Origin: an uncultured Porphyromonadaceae bacterium
GTDB lineage: Bacteria > Bacteroidota > Bacteroidia > Bacteroidales > Muribaculaceae
Length of the DNA: 41,967 nucleotides
Direction: 5' to 3'
Assembly: GCA_902491625.1 (NCBI GenBank)
Contig: CABUIO010000019.1
Span: 1-41,967, forward strand
Shown here: positions 18,646 to 26,170 of the stretch, one piece after another
Numbering within the stretch: the stretch's first letter is position 1
Layout of the letters: the number at the start of each line of letters is the position of its first letter
The notes under the pieces: model-generated
What the model was told of the DNA's origin: nothing
The model's input: the letters and a program-made list of their open reading frames with translations, nothing else
Databases searched by the model: none
Made by a program: the position numbers and the translations under genes

Positions 18646-19383
18646 GTGAGACATTTCCGAACAATCATTCTCGCGCTTCTTCTCGCCGCCGCGGCACTCC
18701 CCGTGGCGGCGCAGGAGGAGTTCAAACGCGACCTTGAGTCAGTCGTTTTTGTCCCTAAAGGACAGTGGATCACGGGTGTGAGTGTCAATTACACACAGTC
18801 CAACCAGAATGATTATCAGTTCTTCATTCTGGAGAATCTTTCCGGCGACACTTATTCCTTCAAGGTGTCGCCGATGGTGTGCTATGTCTTCAAGAACGAC
18901 ATGGGCGCCGGCGGCAAGTTCTCCTATTCGCGTTCCCTGACCAAGCTGGAACATGGCGATCTTGTGCTTGATTCGGAAACTTCCTACGATTTCGACAATC
19001 TCTATCGTCTGTCCCACAACTATAGCGTGATGGGCATTTTCCGCAACTACTTCTCCCTCGGACGCAGCAAGCGTTTCGGCTTCTTCAACGAGATGCAGCT
19101 CGAACTGGGCGGCGGACAGTCGAAACTGATGCAGGGCAAGAGCACCGAGATTACCGGCAACTACGAGAGCAATTTCCACCTTAATGTGGGACTCGCGCCG
19201 GGCATGGTGATCTTCCTCAACAATTATTCCGCTCTGGAGGTCAATGTCGGTGTGCTCGGCTTTCAGTATACGCACACGAAGCAGCTCAGCGACCGCATCT
19301 ACGAGAGCCACCGCCACTCCAAAAGCGCGAATTTCCGCATAAATCTGTTTTCGATCACTTTCGGCATGTCGTTCTACCTGTAG
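18646..19383 (+). CDS. Outer-membrane beta-barrel protein (paralogue 1)
   Basis: The protein has 245 residues. It starts at GTG 18646, 14 nt after the preceding stop. A signal peptide ending ALPVAAQ is followed by EEFKRDLESVVFVPKGQWITGVSVNY. The rest is amphipathic strands with a typical C-terminal aromatic end (GMSFYL). It shares the (F/V)(V/I)PKG(Q/K)W motif, the IF...NVGVLGF strand and a NFRINLFSITFG end with the next gene, so the two are tandem paralogues. Operon position next to lipoproteins suggests a surface assembly, which is an inference. Confidence 0.75.
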   Translation: MRHFRTIILALLLAAAALPVAAQEEFKRDLESVVFVPKGQWITGVSVNYTQSNQNDYQFFILENLSGDTYSFKVSPMVCYVFKNDMGAGGKFSYSRSLTKLEHGDLVLDSETSYDFDNLYRLSHNYSVMGIFRNYFSLGRSKRFGFFNEMQLELGGGQSKLMQGKSTEITGNYESNFHLNVGLAPGMVIFLNNYSALEVNVGVLGFQYTHTKQLSDRIYESHRHSKSANFRINLFSITFGMSFYL

Positions 19384-19410
19384 CGCTATGGCACGTATAA
19401 TGGAGACAAT

Positions 19411-20427
19411 ATGATAAGCAAAAGAAATTTCCGACTTATGCTGCGCCGCGTTCCGGTTCTGTTCTCACTTATGATTGCCGTCGCATTGCAGTCCGGGGCA
19501 GCGGAGCCGCTGCGCCTCGATACGGTCTATGTCGACGCGCCTTCCGATCTGCCGAAGCGGTCGGGCGGTGAATATATCTTCGTTCCCGATTCCCTTGTCA
19601 AGGATGTGAAAAGCGTCCTCCACGGCTATTCCATGATTGTCGACGACGAGACACATCCCGATCCGGAGGATCTTGTCGTCATTGCCGGCGACACGGTGGC
19701 TCCCATCATCAAGGATCGCAATCTGGGACGTTTTGACCGTGGCCTCTACAACTATGTCTTCATCCCCAAAGGGAAGTGGATGATCGGTGCGACCGCCTCC
19801 TACGGCGAGGTCGGCACCGACGACATGAAGATACTCAATCTTGTCGAAGACATAGATCTTAATGTCAACGCCTTCTCGATCAAGCCCTTCATCAGCTATT
19901 TCGTAAGGAGCAACCTTTCCGTCGGCCTGCGGTTCGGCTACACCAGAGCCAAAGCGGATCTGGGATCGATGAATGTCGATTTCGACGACGATCTCAGTTT
20001 CTCGCTCTCCAACGCCATGTACCGCAACGAAAGCTACTCGGCGGCGCTCACCGTGCGCCAATACATCGGACTTTCACGTCGCGGACGTTTCGGAGTCTTC
20101 AACGAGGCCGAGCTTGCCTTCTCGTCAGGCAATTCCGATTTCCGGCGCATGTATGATGACAGGCCGCGGAGCACCCATACCACCTACATGCAGGCGAGCC
20201 TCAACTTTTCGCCCGGTGTCTGCATCTTCGTCATGGATCAGGTCAGTTTCGACGTCAGCTTCGGCGTCTTCGGATTCAATCTGCGCAACGAACGCCAGAT
20301 AACCACTATCACGACCGCTCCCGACGAGGATCCGATAGAGCCTGTGACCGGCAACCGCTTCACTTCCGGAGCCAATTTCCGTTTCAATATTTTCAACATC
20401 AATTTCGGCCTTGCCGTGCATTTCTGA
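19411..20427 (+). CDS. Outer-membrane beta-barrel protein (paralogue 2, extended N-terminus)
   Basis: The protein has 338 residues with a Sec signal ending near QSGAAEP. An extra periplasmic stretch of about 90 residues (DTVYVDAPSDLPKRSGG to VAPIIKDRNLGRFDRG) precedes YNYVFIPKGKWMIGATASY, where homology with the previous gene begins. The barrel ends with NFRFNIFNINFGLAVHF. Its stop lies 1 nt before the next gene's ATG, which points to translational coupling. The function is unknown. Confidence 0.75.
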   Translation: MISKRNFRLMLRRVPVLFSLMIAVALQSGAAEPLRLDTVYVDAPSDLPKRSGGEYIFVPDSLVKDVKSVLHGYSMIVDDETHPDPEDLVVIAGDTVAPIIKDRNLGRFDRGLYNYVFIPKGKWMIGATASYGEVGTDDMKILNLVEDIDLNVNAFSIKPFISYFVRSNLSVGLRFGYTRAKADLGSMNVDFDDDLSFSLSNAMYRNESYSAALTVRQYIGLSRRGRFGVFNEAELAFSSGNSDFRRMYDDRPRSTHTTYMQASLNFSPGVCIFVMDQVSFDVSFGVFGFNLRNERQITTITTAPDEDPIEPVTGNRFTSGANFRFNIFNINFGLAVHF

Positions 20428-20428
20428 A

Positions 20429-22006
20429 ATGTCAGTACGTACGTTCCTTTCATCATCCATCGCCCTGCTCCTTCTGCTGACAGCCGGCGGATGTATCAAG
20501 AATGACATACCTTATCCCCGCATACAGCAGGACATCCTTTCCATCGCCGCCGAGGGACAGAAGGGTGCCGCTGCCATTGACAATTCGAATCTCACGGCCG
20601 ACATCGTGCTTGCCGAGGATGTGGACATCACGAATGTGAAATTCACAGACTTCACCTACACCGAGGGCGGAACGGCGTCGGTCAATCTGCTGGAAGGCAC
20701 CTACGATCTGTCTTCGCCGCTCAAGGTGGTGCTGACCCGCTATCAGAGCTATGAATGGATCGTCAGCGCCTCGCAGCCGATCGAACGCTATTTCACCATA
20801 AGCGGTCAGGTCGGCGAGACTGCGGTCGACGTCGTCGGACGCCGCGTCGTGGTCTATGTTCCCACCACTGCCGACAGATCGCATCTGCAACTGACCGGAA
20901 TCAAGCTCGGTCCCGCTAATGTCACGACCATGGCGCCCGACCTTAAGGCCGGCGACTATATCGACGCTTCGAAGCCTTTTCACATCGCTGTGACAGCGTT
21001 CGGACGCACGGATGACTGGACTGTATATGTCGATGTCACTGACGCGAAGGTGACCACCACTCAGGTCGATGCCTGGGTCAATGTCATCTGGGCCTACGGT
21101 ACGGCGCAGGAGGGCGCGGCCAACGGATTCCAGTACCGCAAGGCCGATTCATTCCTCTGGACAGATGTCCCGGCAGACGCCGTTACTCACGAAGGGGGAA
21201 CGTTCCGCTGCTGCATTCCTCATCTGGAACCGATGACGCAGTATGTCGTGCGTGCTGTCAGCGACGAATACTTCGGCAATGAGGTCACTGTCACCACCGG
21301 TGCCTCGCGTGTGCTTCCTGACGGTTCCTTCGACCAATGGTGGCTCGACGGCAAGGTATGGTGCCCCTGGGACGAGAACGGAGTGAAGTTCTGGGACACC
21401 GGCAACACCGGCGCCGCCACGCTCGGACAGAGCAACGTCGTGCCATCAGACATCACTCCGACCGGAGCGGGACAGTCCGCCAAGCTTGAAACAAAATTCG
21501 TGGGTATCGCCGGCATCGGCAAACTCGCCGCCGGATCCATCTATTCGGGCGACTTCGTGAAGGTGGACGGCACCAACGGTATCCTCGCCTTCGGCCGCGA
21601 ATGGAGTGAACGTCCGACCAAGCTGCGCGGCTACTATCAGTATACCACAGCCCCCATCAACTATACGTCATCGGAATGGAAGGATCTGATGGGACGTCCC
21701 GACTCCTGTCATATCTACGTAGCGCTTGTCGACTACAACGAGCCATACGAGGTGCGCACCAACCCCAAGAACCGGAAACTTTTCGACCGCAACGCCCCCG
21801 AGGTGATTGCTTATGGCGAGCTTATCAGCGGCGACAATACCGGAGGCTATCGTCCGTTCGAGATAACGCTCAATTACCGCAGCACCTCGCGCGTGCCCAG
21901 ATACCTCATCATAGTGAGTGCCGCCAGCAAATACGGCGACTTCTTCACCGGAGGCACCGGCGCCACCCTCTACGTCGACCAATACTCCCTCGACTACGAC
22001 TACTGA
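20429..22006 (+). CDS. PCMD-domain lipoprotein
   Basis: This 525-residue lipoprotein starts at ATG 20429, directly after the barrel gene's TGA. It has lipobox TAGGC at Cys22. The N-terminal part has tandem Ig-like units (IAAEGQKGAAAIDNSNLTADI, then a cadherin-like strand set YIDASKPFHIAVTAFGRTDDWTVYV). The PCMD domain begins near 295 (LPDGSFDQWWLDGKVWCP, KFWDTGNTGAATLG) and ends with LYVDQYSLDYDY. It lacks the DUF4493 signature. It is the last gene of the operon, and a nested palindrome follows. Confidence 0.8.
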   Translation: MSVRTFLSSSIALLLLLTAGGCIKNDIPYPRIQQDILSIAAEGQKGAAAIDNSNLTADIVLAEDVDITNVKFTDFTYTEGGTASVNLLEGTYDLSSPLKVVLTRYQSYEWIVSASQPIERYFTISGQVGETAVDVVGRRVVVYVPTTADRSHLQLTGIKLGPANVTTMAPDLKAGDYIDASKPFHIAVTAFGRTDDWTVYVDVTDAKVTTTQVDAWVNVIWAYGTAQEGAANGFQYRKADSFLWTDVPADAVTHEGGTFRCCIPHLEPMTQYVVRAVSDEYFGNEVTVTTGASRVLPDGSFDQWWLDGKVWCPWDENGVKFWDTGNTGAATLGQSNVVPSDITPTGAGQSAKLETKFVGIAGIGKLAAGSIYSGDFVKVDGTNGILAFGREWSERPTKLRGYYQYTTAPINYTSSEWKDLMGRPDSCHIYVALVDYNEPYEVRTNPKNRKLFDRNAPEVIAYGELISGDNTGGYRPFEITLNYRSTSRVPRYLIIVSAASKYGDFFTGGTGATLYVDQYSLDYDY

Positions 22007-22116
22007 TACCGCGCGTTAAAGGCCGTAGGTCGACCGAAAAAATAGCTCGGAGCGGCCAAGCTCCTGAGAAACGCGGACAAGACGTATATCAAGGAATTGC
22101 GTTAAAAATTGCCGGA

Positions 22117-22307
22117 CCGGAGGTTCGGCCGTATTGCCAACCGCGGCCTTCAGGCCGTGGAAGCAAATCACCCCGGAAAATCAGTCGCGGAGCGACGTCG
22201 TGCGGTAAAGACTTTACCATACACGCATCGCTCCGCGACGCGTTATCTTATATAGCATCATATCCACGGCCTGAAGGCCGCGGTTGACAACACAGACAGA
22301 CCTCCGG
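22117..22307. repeat. Nested palindrome of about 190 nt between convergent genes
   Basis: Four inverted-repeat layers share one centre near 22211. The outermost is CCGGAGGT (22117-22124) with ACCTCCGG (22300-22307). The main arms are 24-nt perfect complements at 22138-22161 and 22263-22286, each holding its own CGGCCT/AGGCCG hairpin. Inside are 12-nt arms GTCGCGGAGCGA (22184-22195) and TCGCTCCGCGAC (22228-22239). The core is GGTAAAG-a-CTTTACC (22204-22218). A smaller hairpin GGAGC-ggccaa-GCTCC lies at 22049-22064. The element may serve as a bidirectional terminator for the convergent operons or be a palindromic mobile repeat. The flanks to 22516 show no gene. Confidence 0.85.
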
Positions 22308-22516
22308 CCTGTCCCACAGCGATTTTGATACCGTTTTCTATTCTCCGGTCAGGTAATCTACCCGACATTGAATGATGAAGATATTGCTGTATGCAACTGA
22401 TTGATTTTTGGGTTGTTGGCGTTGTAAGACCTCGATTTTATGCAAATTTTCAGTGGCACTGCAAATGAACGACCCCAAATTAACTTTTGTTTTTAAACCC
22501 TCTAAACCGTTGGGGA

Positions 22517-23143
22517 TCAGAAGACAATTTTGGTGGTGAGGGTGAGCTGGAGCTGCGGTGCGGCGTGGGGATCCGGCGAAGGTGTGGTCAGGATCGTGGG
22601 CTGGATGGTGACGTTGTGTTTCTCCATGAATGGTGTTGTGAAGAGCAGTCCGACGGCTGTGCCAAGCGCGGCTCCCGCGGCCACGTCCCAGAACCGGTGC
22701 TTTTTGGAGTATATGCGTCCCCAGCTGACGTAGGCGGCGAGGACGTAGGCGGGGACACCGAATTCCCAGCCGTAGCGGCGCATCAGGAAAGATGCTGTCA
22801 GGAAACTCATGGAGGCATGGAGCGAAGGGAAGCTGTGGTCGTCGCTGTGGTCAGGACGTTCGCTGTGGATCACTTCCTTAAGCAGATAGGATGTGCCGAC
22901 CACACCCGCTGTCTCAATGGAAGCCCGCAGGAGTCCGTTCCAGTCGTGTTTGGCGAGTATGAGCGTCAGGGCACCCACAGGAAGTCCTATGGCAATGACA
23001 TCAGTACTGATACCTACGTTTTTGCGTGTGCCGCCGACAGGATAGTCGAATTCTGCGGCATTGCACTGAGGTGTGGCAAATGCCACGAGCAGCACTGCCA
23101 CGAGCAGATGCAACAGCCATCTATGTATTCTTCTTTCTGTCAT
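22517..23143 (-). CDS. PAP2-family phosphatase
   Basis: The protein has 208 residues from the ATG at 23143. Several hydrophobic segments indicate an integral membrane or envelope location. The phosphatidic-acid-phosphatase signature is present: KEVIHSERP (K89-x6-R96-P97), PSLH (106-109, Leu in place of the usual Gly of PSGH), and R143-x5-H149-x3-D153. Such enzymes remove phosphate from lipid phosphates such as undecaprenyl-pyrophosphate or phosphatidic acid. The substrate here is not determined. It is downstream of the rRNA methyltransferase on the same strand, 56 nt after its stop. Confidence 0.88.
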   Translation of the reverse strand: MTERRIHRWLLHLLVAVLLVAFATPQCNAAEFDYPVGGTRKNVGISTDVIAIGLPVGALTLILAKHDWNGLLRASIETAGVVGTSYLLKEVIHSERPDHSDDHSFPSLHASMSFLTASFLMRRYGWEFGVPAYVLAAYVSWGRIYSKKHRFWDVAAGAALGTAVGLLFTTPFMEKHNVTIQPTILTTPSPDPHAAPQLQLTLTTKIVF

Positions 23144-23199
23144 TTTCGGTCTGTTTCCGTCACACAAGTATATAACGCATTCTTTGCCGTGATGGTTTG

Positions 23200-24621
23200 T
23201 CAGTTCATGCGCAGGCGCCATGCGGCCGGGTATAGGTTATTGATTCTGTTGCCAAGGTTCTTTATGAATCCGAGCGCCACGCCGTCGGAAACGGCGAGCA
23301 TGTAGCCTCGCGGCGGATTTTCTATGCGCTGCAGAGCCTCTGCGGCTTCGGCCGTGCCGCGTCGCAGATAGTCGAGAGCCTCCTCCGTGTTTAAAGCTGC
23401 TGTCGGAAAAGCTTCAGGGGCGAGTGCGGTACTGAACGCAAGTTCCGGCGCCGGAATAAGGTCACGCCCCTTGACCGAGGCGATTTTTAGTCCGCAGGAG
23501 ATCACCGACGGACAACGTTTAGCGATTTCGTCGACTAACTCCCTGTGCACGGTCGGGATGGCAGTGATTTCGCCCGAGGCATCGGTGCGAAGCGTGAAAT
23601 TTTCAGGCTTGGCAAGCCATTCGGCGGCTTTTGCGGCAAGCGCTTTTTTCGTAGCGTCAGAAGCCGAGGCTCGTTTCTGTTTGCGTCTTTCCTCCCGCTT
23701 TCCTGTGGAGGAGTCCAACTCTCCGGGTTTACGCAGGATGGCGATAAAGAGTCCTTCGCCATTTGTGACGTGAGGCATGAAGCGCAGGGCGTGGATGTCT
23801 CTGTCAAGCGACGGCAACGCGCCGCAGGAAGCCACGGCGGCAGGCATCGGCACGCTCTCGGCGCCGCATGTTTCCATGAGCCAACGGACATTGTCCTCGT
23901 TTTCCGAGCGGTTGAAAGTGCATGTGCTGTAGACAAGCGTCCCTCCCGGCATCAGCGCTTCCCACGCATTGCTTAGGATTTCGCGCTGCAACGCCGCGCA
24001 GGAGGCCACGAGCTGCGGACTCCATTGCTGACGTGCCATCGGTTCCTTGCGCATCATCCCTTCGCCGGAACATGGGGCGTCAACAGCCACGACATGAAAC
24101 CGTTCCGGCATCTTCCTTACCCACGCCGTGTCGCCCCGTGTCACGACTGTGGACGGTGATCCCCATTTAGTGACGTTCTCGACAAGCACCGATGCGCGGC
24201 GCGGGTCGAATTCATTGGCCACTACAAGTGCATCGGAGGGCAACGCGGCGATTGCTGCCGTGGTTTTGCCGCCCGGTGCGGCGCAGAGGTCGAGCCAGCG
24301 GAGTCCGGGGGCTGATGCGGCAAGCTCGGCCGCGATGGCCGACAAGACCATTGACGACGACTCCTGCACGTAGAATGCTCCGGCGTGCCATAGCGGCATC
24401 AGCGCGAACTGCGGACGTTCGGTCAGCCTGAATCCCTCCGGACACCAAGGCACCGCCTCGGCGACGCTCAGTTGCGACGGCGGAGCGCTGAGTTTTGCCG
24501 GATTGAGACGCACTGCTGTTTCCGGCGGTGTGTCGAGCGCGCGGCATAGAGCCTCGGCATCTGCAGCGCCGAGCAGCCGTGTGAGCATTTCCCGGAAATC
24601 CGCTTTAAGAGCCACCTCCAT
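23200..24621 (-). CDS. rRNA cytosine-C5 methyltransferase (RsmF/NOP2-Sun type)
   Basis: The protein has 473 residues. The AdoMet motif is CAAPGGKT (113-120), motif IV DAPCSGEGM (181-189, Cys184), and motif VI YSTCTF with catalytic Cys234. A C-terminal region with the conserved GYMLAVSDGVALGFIKNLGNRINNLYPAAWRLR end resembles the PUA-like part of RsmF-type enzymes. It should methylate cytosine in 16S rRNA, but the exact position cannot be told from sequence alone. Its ATG overlaps the SufE stop by one nucleotide (TGATG), indicating coupling. Confidence 0.88.
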   Translation of the reverse strand: MEVALKADFREMLTRLLGAADAEALCRALDTPPETAVRLNPAKLSAPPSQLSVAEAVPWCPEGFRLTERPQFALMPLWHAGAFYVQESSSMVLSAIAAELAASAPGLRWLDLCAAPGGKTTAAIAALPSDALVVANEFDPRRASVLVENVTKWGSPSTVVTRGDTAWVRKMPERFHVVAVDAPCSGEGMMRKEPMARQQWSPQLVASCAALQREILSNAWEALMPGGTLVYSTCTFNRSENEDNVRWLMETCGAESVPMPAAVASCGALPSLDRDIHALRFMPHVTNGEGLFIAILRKPGELDSSTGKREERRKQKRASASDATKKALAAKAAEWLAKPENFTLRTDASGEITAIPTVHRELVDEIAKRCPSVISCGLKIASVKGRDLIPAPELAFSTALAPEAFPTAALNTEEALDYLRRGTAEAAEALQRIENPPRGYMLAVSDGVALGFIKNLGNRINNLYPAAWRLRMN

Positions 24622-25052
24622 CAGTCGGCGTTTTCGCTGACGCTGAACGCGAGGGCATACATGCGCATCTGCTTCACCATGGCAACGAGACCGTTGCTGC
24701 GGGTGGGGGAGAGGTGTTCTTTCAGTCCCATGCGGTCGATGAAGTAGAGGTCGGCGTCGAGGATCTCCTTGGGAGTGTGGCCGTTGAGCACATGGAGAAG
24801 CATCGCCACGATGCCCTTTACAATCAGTGCGTCGCTGTCGGCCTGAAACTCGACTTTGCCTTCGTTGTCAAGTTTCGCGGCAATCCACACGCGGCTCTGG
24901 CAGCCCTCGATTAGGTTGTCGGGTGTCTTCTCCTGCTCGGGCATGGGATCCACCGATTCTCCCATTTCGATGATGTAGGCGTAGCGATCCATCCAGTCCG
25001 TAAGGTCGGCTGTCTCCTCGATAAGCTCGTCTTGTATTTCGTTAATGGTCAT
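24621..25052 (-). CDS. sufE: SufE-family Fe-S assembly sulfur acceptor
   Basis: The protein has 143 residues from the ATG at 25052; a TTG three codons upstream is less likely. The active-site cysteine is Cys51 in LIEGCQSRVW, the position and context typical of SufE. It accepts persulfide from a cysteine desulfurase (SufS) and passes it to the SufBCD scaffold. A -7 element lies 23 nt upstream. The suf operon itself is not in this window; the gene is instead coupled to the rRNA methyltransferase gene. Confidence 0.9.
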   Translation of the reverse strand: MTINEIQDELIEETADLTDWMDRYAYIIEMGESVDPMPEQEKTPDNLIEGCQSRVWIAAKLDNEGKVEFQADSDALIVKGIVAMLLHVLNGHTPKEILDADLYFIDRMGLKEHLSPTRSNGLVAMVKQMRMYALAFSVSENAD

Positions 25053-25074
25053 TTTTTTCAAGAGTTTAGCTCTG

Positions 25075-25082
25075 CAAAATTA
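25075..25082 (-). promoter_or_regulatory. -7 element for the sufE operon
   Basis: The minus strand reads TAATTTTG (TAnnTTTG), 22 nt before the ATG at 25052. No clear -33 box is seen. Confidence 0.5.
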
Positions 25083-25100
25083 ACACTTTTTCGCGGAATT

Positions 25101-25778
25101 TCAGTCCTCGGGGATGGGGCGTTGCAGATTTCCTCGCTGAATCTGTTCGGAAGTCAGCGGATTGACCCTCTGGAGCAGACGTCGGCGCAGCCCCGGATCC
25201 TTAGCCATAAAAGCCTCCATCTCCCAGTGGTGGCCGGCCTCTTCCTTGAGCAGAGGCGACGTGGCTTCCATCTCTCCCATGCTCCAGGTGAGGAGCACTA
25301 CCTTGGTCTTCAGCGCCTTGAGCTTGCGCACAAGCATCTCATGGTCGGCATCGCCGGTTATGAGCACCACGTAGTCGAATTTGCGGAAAGTCGCCAGCTC
25401 GTAGGCTTCCAGTGCGAACCAGACATCCACGCCTTTCTCAACCACTTCAGTCTGGCCGTCGGGACGTTCTACCTCGCGCAGATGCTTGTAGTGGAACACG
25501 ACGTCGTTCTCTATCAGAGTGTCTTCAAATCGTCGCTCGTTGTAGAGCAGATGTTTGTCGTAAGCGTCGCGCACCCTGAATCGTCCGCGGAAATAGTGTG
25601 CCTCGGTGATCTGGCAGTCCGAGGGGTCGACTGATTCCTTACGCGCCAGTCGCTCAGTGACAAATTCAAACAGCGACCGCACACGGATAATAGCGCCTTC
25701 CTCCTTCTTCAGGGCGCGGTTCATCTTGGCGTAATATCCTCCGTCGATAAACACGCCTATGCTGATATATCCTTCCAT
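25101..25778 (-). CDS. NYN-domain (LabA/DUF88-like) ribonuclease-type protein
   Basis: The protein has 225 residues. The PIN-like NYN fold is indicated by IGVFIDGGYYAKM (Asp12), the mid-protein KGVDVWFALEAYELATFRKFDYVVLITGDADHEMLV block with acidic residues typical of the metal site, and VVLLTWSMGE. Such proteins are predicted metal-dependent ribonucleases. No partner is evident. It shares strand and direction with sufE downstream, separated by 48 nt and a -7 element, so it may be transcribed separately. Confidence 0.8.
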   Translation of the reverse strand: MEGYISIGVFIDGGYYAKMNRALKKEEGAIIRVRSLFEFVTERLARKESVDPSDCQITEAHYFRGRFRVRDAYDKHLLYNERRFEDTLIENDVVFHYKHLREVERPDGQTEVVEKGVDVWFALEAYELATFRKFDYVVLITGDADHEMLVRKLKALKTKVVLLTWSMGEMEATSPLLKEEAGHHWEMEAFMAKDPGLRRRLLQRVNPLTSEQIQRGNLQRPIPED

Positions 25779-25894
25779 CTTTTTATTTTTACATCAGGTG
25801 AGATTTCTTATTAAACTCAACGCCGGGAGCGGAATTTGGGTTCATAACACAGGAATGAGAGTTTAAAAAATGTTATAAAAAGATATGACATATT

Positions 25895-25926
25895 ATTGTG
25901 GAATCAAAAAATTCTGTCTATCTTTA
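25895..25926 (+). promoter_or_regulatory. Probable promoter for the secreted repeat-protein operon
   Basis: ATTG (25895-25898), a 20-nt spacer, and TATCTTTA (25919-25926) approximate the consensus with one mismatch in each box. The leader to the ATG at 26078 is about 145 nt and shows nothing else. The rest of 25779-26077 has no gene. Confidence 0.5.
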
Positions 25927-26077
25927 CGCCCAAAGAAGTCGTTTGATCCTTTTTTACTGAGATTCGTATGATTTATTGCGGATTTTTCTTGATGATGATT
26001 GCGGATGTCGTGATTTCAGGCTATGTAAACGAGGCTCAAATTCTCTTAAAAATACAATAATTTAACTTACCTTCATC

Positions 26078-26155
26078 ATGAGAAAACAGATCCAGAAACT
26101 ACTCTTTCTGTGGATGCTGATGACTTTCTCCATTGCGGCGTACGCGCAGGACTGA
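26078..26155 (+). other. Orphan signal-peptide frame ending in TGA, in frame with the next gene
   Basis: ATG 26078 begins MRKQIQKLLFLWML, then a hydrophobic core ending AYAQD, a textbook Sec signal peptide with cleavage after AYA. The next codon is TGA (26153-26155). Reading on in the same frame gives PATLYM, the expected beginning of the first repeat of the gene annotated at 26171. The two pieces therefore look like one gene interrupted by a single stop. Confidence 0.85.
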
Positions 26156-26170
26156 CCCGCGACGCTGTAT

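Noticed and set aside
22007..22516. CRISPR array
   Set aside because: The repeats are inverted around one centre, not direct repeats with spacers, and no cas gene is present.
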